Origin: an uncultured Lachnospiraceae bacterium | Lineage (GTDB): Bacteria > Bacillota > Clostridia > Lachnospirales > Lachnospiraceae | DNA: 64,000 nt | Assembly (NCBI GenBank): GCA_944381485.1 | Contig: CALWLI010000039.1 | Coordinates: 1 to 64,000, forward strand | Reading direction: 5' to 3' | In this document: piece by piece, positions 60,614-64,000 of the stretch | How the letters are laid out: each line of letters opens with the position of its first letter | How positions within the stretch are numbered: position 1 is the first letter of the stretch | The notes under the pieces: generated by a model | Database searches by the model: none | The model's input: the letters and a program-made list of their open reading frames with translations, nothing else | Told to the model about the DNA's origin: nothing | Program-made: the position numbers and the translations under genes

Positions 60614-60670
60614 GTACATTCGCAAAGCAGAGCCTCCCTTGGTACAATGACGGTATCAAGGGAGGCTTTC
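60614..60670. repeat. Direct repeat R2 with hairpin (right of the ATPase gene)
   Basis: The second copy of the 55-base block. Here the stem reads AGCCTCC with GGAGGCT, and C-G replaces the C/A mismatch of R1, so base pairing is kept while sequence changes. It is followed by TTTC. Also the likely terminator of the ATPase gene. Confidence 0.75.
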
Positions 60671-60730
60671 TATAGGACTATTATACAAAAAAGATCCGGG
60701 AGCCTGCATGGCTGCCGAATCCTTCACTGA

Positions 60731-60818
60731 CGGAGACGGAGGGATTCGAACCCTCGTGCCGGTTGCCCGACAAACTGATTTCGAGTCAGCCCCGTTATGA
60801 CCACTTCGATACGTCTCC
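60731..60818 (-). tRNA. tRNA-Ser (anticodon CGA)
   Basis: 88 bases on the minus strand. The acceptor stem GGAGACG pairs with CGTCTCC and the anticodon loop is CTCGAAA on a CTGA/TCAG stem. The long variable arm expected of Ser tRNA and the T-loop GGTTCGAATCC are present. CCA is not encoded. It reads UCG codons and is transcribed after the Arg tRNA. Confidence 0.93.
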
Positions 60819-60880
60819 TTACAAACATTCCATATTTTAAGGGATTGAAATAAAAAAATCAAGTTGAAATATGGAATTAC

Positions 60881-60952
60881 CGCTCCCAAGCGGAATCGAA
60901 CCGCTATCTACAGCTCCGGAGGCTATCGTTCTATCCATTATACTATGGGAGC
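60881..60952 (-). tRNA. tRNA-Arg (anticodon CCG)
   Basis: 72 bases on the minus strand. The acceptor stem GCTCCCA pairs with TGGGAGC, the anticodon loop is CTCCGGA, and the T-loop is GGTTCGATTCC. CCA is not encoded. It reads CGG codons, which are rare in most of this window's genes. A weak promoter (TTATAA, 17 bp, TATATT at 60966-60994 on the minus strand) may serve both tRNAs. Confidence 0.92.
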
Positions 60953-61039
60953 AATAAGCTTATATAATATAGCATATGAGAGGGGAAATTATAAGGCCTT
61001 TGGCAAATTTAATGAAAAATTCATTCTTGGCTTTATGCC

Positions 61040-61068
61040 TTGTAAGCCTGTTTTGCATATGCTATAAT
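61040..61068 (+). promoter_or_regulatory. Promoter of the metallophosphoesterase-scpAB operon
   Basis: TTGTAA (61040-61045), 17-bp spacer ending TATGC, perfect TATAAT (61063-61068). Best example of the extended -10 form in the window. Confidence 0.7.
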
Positions 61069-61109
61069 TTTTCAGTTATATTAATTTAAGATACGAGGAG
61101 TCCGACGAA

Positions 61110-62021
61110 ATGAGTTTAAAGACAGCGGCAGCCGCAGGCGGAGCCGCCCTTTTGGCGGCAGCTTTTTTCCTTAGATCGGAGTTTGAGAAAAAAAAGATAA
61201 AGACCGAGTACTACAGCTTAAGGACAGACAAGCTTAGGGGAAAGACGAGGCTTGTCTTTATAAGCGACCTCCACTCCCATGTGTTCGGGAAGGACAATGA
61301 GGAGCTTGTAAGGAGGATAAAGGAGCTCTCCCCTGATGCGGTCTTAATAGGCGGTGACATGATGACCTGCGGAAAGAAGACAGAGGAGCCTCCTCGTATG
61401 GAGACAGTGAACAGGCTTTTGGACAGGCTCTTTGAGGAGGGCTTTGAGGTCTTCTATGCCGAGGGAAACCATGAGACGAGAATGTTTGAGCGCTTTGCAG
61501 GGACCTATGAAAAGTGGAAACTCAAATATAACGACAGCATAAACCCCAAAATGCACTATCTTGATGACGCCTATGCCTTCATCCGTCTGCCGGAGACCGG
61601 AGAGCGGATAAGAGTGTTCGGCATAACCCTTGGCATGGAGTACTATGAGAGGCAAAAGCCCGGTTTCGGCAACAGACATGAAATGCCTGAGGACTACATC
61701 AGCGGAAAGATAGGGGAAAATAGACAGGATGAGTTCACTCTTCTTATGATGCACAGCCCCCTGTATATGAGGGAGGCCCACAAATGGGGAGCGGACCTTG
61801 TGATTTCAGGGCATTTTCACGGGGGAACGGTGCGCATACCTTTTGCAGGGGGACTTATGACTCCCCAGCTGCAGTTTTTCGTCAGGGAGTGCGCCGGGCT
61901 GCACCGCCTTGGGGATACGGTCATGATCGTAAACAGGGGTCTGGGGACTCACAGCATAAAAATAAGGTTCAACGACCTGCCGGAGATATCCTGCATAGAT
62001 ATAGTGGGAGAAAAGAAATAA
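61110..62021 (+). CDS. Membrane-anchored metallophosphoesterase
   Basis: 303 residues. An N-terminal membrane helix (about 5-23) is followed by a calcineurin-like domain. FISDLHSH, GGDMMTCG, EGNHETR, MMHSPLY and ISGHFHGGTVR supply the two-metal site, and all ligands are present. It resembles YkuE/YaeI-type phosphodiesterases, which act on lipid or nucleotide substrates at the membrane. AGGAG precedes the ATG. Only three bases separate it from scpA, so it shares the operon. Confidence 0.9.
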   Translation: MSLKTAAAAGGAALLAAAFFLRSEFEKKKIKTEYYSLRTDKLRGKTRLVFISDLHSHVFGKDNEELVRRIKELSPDAVLIGGDMMTCGKKTEEPPRMETVNRLLDRLFEEGFEVFYAEGNHETRMFERFAGTYEKWKLKYNDSINPKMHYLDDAYAFIRLPETGERIRVFGITLGMEYYERQKPGFGNRHEMPEDYISGKIGENRQDEFTLLMMHSPLYMREAHKWGADLVISGHFHGGTVRIPFAGGLMTPQLQFFVRECAGLHRLGDTVMIVNRGLGTHSIKIRFNDLPEISCIDIVGEKK

Positions 62022-62024
62022 GAT

Positions 62025-62816
62025 ATGGAAATAAGGTATAAGCTTGAGCACTTTGAAGGCCCTCTTGACCTTCTGCTTCATCTTATAGACAAGAACAAGG
62101 TGGATATCTATGATATCCCCATAGTGGAGATAACAAGGCAGTATCTGGAATATGTGAGGAACATGGAGAGGGAGGACCTCAATATAGTCTCGGATTTTCT
62201 GGTCATGGCTGCCACTCTTCTCGACATAAAAGCAAGGATGCTCCTTCCGAGAGAGATAAACGAGGAGGGGGAGGAGGAAGACCCCAGGGCTGAGCTGGTG
62301 GAAAGGCTCCTTGAATACAAGAGATTCAAATACATGGCCTCAGAGCTTTCGGACATGGAGGATGAGGCCGTCAAATTTTGCTATAATCAGGAGAACATAC
62401 CTGAGGAGGTGGCAAAATATATCCCTCCCACAGACCTTGATGAGCTTCTTTCAGGGGTGGATGTGGAAAAGCTCAATCGCATCTTCCTTGAGGTCATGAA
62501 GCGCAGGGAGGAGAAGACGGATCCCATACGCTCAAATTTCGGAGTAATAAAGAGAGAGAGGATATCCCTCAGCTCAAAGATAGTAAATGTCATAGATTAC
62601 GCAAGGCACCACAAAAAATTTTCCTTCAGGCAGATGCTGGAGAGGGAGGCGGAGAAGATGGATGTGGTGGTCACCTTCCTTGCTGTGCTTGAGCTTATGA
62701 AGATGGGAAAGATAAAGCTTGTGCAGGAAAAGGCCTTTTCAGATATAGAGATAGAGGCTTCCGACTCTTTGGAGGAGACAAAGAGCCTTGATCTCTCCGA
62801 TATCACGGACAGATAG
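62025..62816 (+). CDS. scpA: Segregation and condensation protein A
   Basis: 263 residues. FEGPLDLLLHLIDKNKVDIYDIPI is the kleisin N-terminus (residues 9 on) in consensus form. DFLVMAATLLDIKARMLLP is the core, and VVTFLAVLELMKMGKI the winged-helix C-terminus that binds the SMC head. ScpA bridges the two SMC heads and, with ScpB, compacts and separates chromosomes. scpB follows after 14 bases. Confidence 0.96.
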   Translation: MEIRYKLEHFEGPLDLLLHLIDKNKVDIYDIPIVEITRQYLEYVRNMEREDLNIVSDFLVMAATLLDIKARMLLPREINEEGEEEDPRAELVERLLEYKRFKYMASELSDMEDEAVKFCYNQENIPEEVAKYIPPTDLDELLSGVDVEKLNRIFLEVMKRREEKTDPIRSNFGVIKRERISLSSKIVNVIDYARHHKKFSFRQMLEREAEKMDVVVTFLAVLELMKMGKIKLVQEKAFSDIEIEASDSLEETKSLDLSDITDR

Positions 62817-62830
62817 AGAGAGTATTTAAG

Positions 62831-63499
62831 ATGGAAGAAAAAGAACTTATAAAACAGGAATCGCCATACTGCAAAGGACATGAGCTCCCGTCTGAAGAAG
62901 ACCCGAGAAGGGAGGAGGACATAGTGATCGCAGTCCTCTTTTCTCTCGGGAGAGCGGTGACAGCGAGAGAGATGGCAAAGGCTCTTGATACGGATGCAGA
63001 CAGGGCAAGAAAGGTCTGTGACAGGGTCATTGACAGGTATGAGAGGGAAGACGGGGCTCTCATAGTCAGGAGGCTTGAGGGTAAATATCAGATATGTACG
63101 AATCCGAAGTATTATCCTGAGCTTACAAAGCTTGTAAAAACTCCTCAAAAGCCTGTGCTGACGGATGTAGTGCTGGAGACCCTGGCCATAATCGCCTACA
63201 AGGCTCCGGTGACAAAGGTCATGATAGAGAAGATAAGGGGCGTGAAATCCGACCATGCTGTGAACAAGCTGATAGAGTACGGCTTGGTGGAGGAGACAGG
63301 GAGGCTTGATGCTCCCGGAAGGCCGGCTCTCTTTGCCCCCACAGATGAGTTTTACAGGCGCTTCGGCGTGAGCGGGAAGGACGAGCTTCCGGGAGTGGAT
63401 CCCGAGACGGAGGATATCATAGAGGAAGAGGTAAAGGAGGAGGTCCGTGAGGCCTTTTCAGGAGGCGTTGAGCTTGCGCCTGAGGAAGATAAGGATTGA
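62831..63499 (+). CDS. scpB: Segregation and condensation protein B
   Basis: 222 residues. Two winged-helix domains make up the fold: LFSLGRAVTAREMAKAL begins the first, and VVLETLAIIAYKAPVTKVMIE begins the second in consensus form. GVKSDHAVNKLIEYGLVEETGR and GRPALFAPTDEFYRRFGV close it. ScpB dimers hold ScpA in the SMC complex. The ribosome site is weak. A dUTPase gene starts 16 bases after its stop. Confidence 0.95.
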   Translation: MEEKELIKQESPYCKGHELPSEEDPRREEDIVIAVLFSLGRAVTAREMAKALDTDADRARKVCDRVIDRYEREDGALIVRRLEGKYQICTNPKYYPELTKLVKTPQKPVLTDVVLETLAIIAYKAPVTKVMIEKIRGVKSDHAVNKLIEYGLVEETGRLDAPGRPALFAPTDEFYRRFGVSGKDELPGVDPETEDIIEEEVKEEVREAFSGGVELAPEEDKD

Positions 63500-63515
63500 C
63501 AGGAGATAAGAGTAT

Positions 63516-64000
63516 ATGGAGAGGATAGCTCGGTTTTTTAAGGTTTCCGAAAACAGATTCAAAGAGGATATGAAGGATTTTGAGGCGGAGAGGGACAGCT
63601 CGGAGATATACAGGGAGCTGATACTTCCCAAAAGAGCGACAAAGGGCTCTGCGGGATATGACTTTTTTTCGCCTGTTGATATAGAGCTTGCGCCCGGAGA
63701 GAGCATAAAGATCCCTACAGGGATGCGGGCAAAGATGGCCGAGGGCTGGGTGCTTATGATATTTCCCAGAAGCTCTCTCGGCTTCAAGTACAAGCTTCAG
63801 CTCAACAATACTGTAGGTATAGTTGACAGCGATTATTTTTACTCCGACAACGAGGGCCACATCTTTATAAAGATCATAAATGACAACAATGAGGGCAAGA
63901 AGGTAAAGATAGGAAAAAACACAGCCTTTGCCCAGGGGATATTCCTGCCCTTCGGAGTAACCGAGGACGACGAGGCCGATGGGGAGAGAAACGGAGGCTT
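63516..64000 (+). CDS. dut: dUTP diphosphatase, 3' end cut by the window edge
   Basis: 161 residues are seen and the frame is still open at the edge. KGSAGYDFF is motif 1, FPRSSLGFKYKLQLNN is motif 2, and VGIVDSDYFYSDNEG holds motif 3 with the catalytic Asp. AFAQGIFLPFG is motif 4, and the Gly-rich motif 5 is just beginning (ERNGG). It splits dUTP to dUMP and pyrophosphate to keep uracil out of DNA. An extra 30 residues precede the usual family start. AGGAG lies before ATG 63516. Confidence 0.92.
   Translation, partial: MERIARFFKVSENRFKEDMKDFEAERDSSEIYRELILPKRATKGSAGYDFFSPVDIELAPGESIKIPTGMRAKMAEGWVLMIFPRSSLGFKYKLQLNNTVGIVDSDYFYSDNEGHIFIKIINDNNEGKKVKIGKNTAFAQGIFLPFGVTEDDEADGERNGG

Noticed and set aside
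59023..60670. Integron attC sites flanking the ATPase gene
   Set aside because: The repeats lack the GTTRRRY/RYYYAAC ends and there is no integrase. Hairpin with T-run fits a terminator better.

Overview
The window looks like the chromosome of an anaerobic, low-to-mid GC Gram-positive bacterium of the Clostridia, most likely Lachnospiraceae. The pointers are heavy AGA/AGG and ATA codon use, short lipoproteins with Glu/Ala/Ser/Thr-rich linkers, desulfoferrodoxin and ferritin, VanZ, YfhO, GtrA and ScpAB proteins, and a FolD-cyclodeaminase pair. Placement below family level cannot be made from this sequence alone.

Layout. 1-138 is the tail of an FRG-domain gene. 125-12700 is a catabolic locus: a divergent PrpR_N-type regulator with a degenerate AAA+ domain, and an 11-gene operon encoding a four-carbon acid-sugar kinase (DUF1537), an iron alcohol dehydrogenase, two DapA-family lyases, a PdxA2-type dehydrogenase, a complete polar amino-acid-type ABC transporter and two tandem UroD/MtaA-like proteins. 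It closes at a terminator near 12760. 12864-18310 is an accessory, defence-like island: a DUF3990 ADP-ribosyltransferase-like gene overlapping an XRE regulator (toxin-antitoxin-like), an HpaII-family restriction endonuclease without a methyltransferase in view, a two-TM plus macro-domain protein resembling the Thoeris ThsA macro-type effector, and, convergent to it with a 6-bp gap, a DUF4062 (TIR-like)-NUDIX protein. The last two are the best candidate here for an undescribed signalling or defence system.

18516-43693 is mostly housekeeping: small lipoprotein, secreted His-rich protein, zinc alcohol dehydrogenase, dGTPase, alanine dehydrogenase, desulfoferrodoxin, ferritin, ZIP transporter, a Wzz-like protein with a dead kinase domain, a sugar nucleotidyltransferase-HAD phosphatase fusion, CNNM/CorC protein, M29 aminopeptidase, OGG-type glycosylase, D,D-carboxypeptidase, GtrA-YfhO, cyclodeaminase-FolD, SEC-C protein and Hsp33. 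43844-47107 is the glycolytic set gap-pgk-tpiA with highly expressed codon choice. 47490-51138 is a three-subunit molybdenum hydroxylase. 51306-58995 holds MATE, Ung, UppP, MnmA, an amidase lipoprotein, PtsI and a lipoprotein. 59212-60603 is an ATPase/nuclease-like gene of foreign codon style between two 55-bp direct repeats that fold as hairpins. Two minus-strand tRNA genes (Ser-CGA, Arg-CCG) follow, then a metallophosphoesterase, scpA, scpB and a truncated dUTPase at the right edge.

Promoters of one style recur: TTG-like -35, 17-bp spacer and an extended -10 of the form TATGCTAAAAT. Intrinsic terminators are clear after several operons. No rRNA, CRISPR array or insertion sequence was seen.
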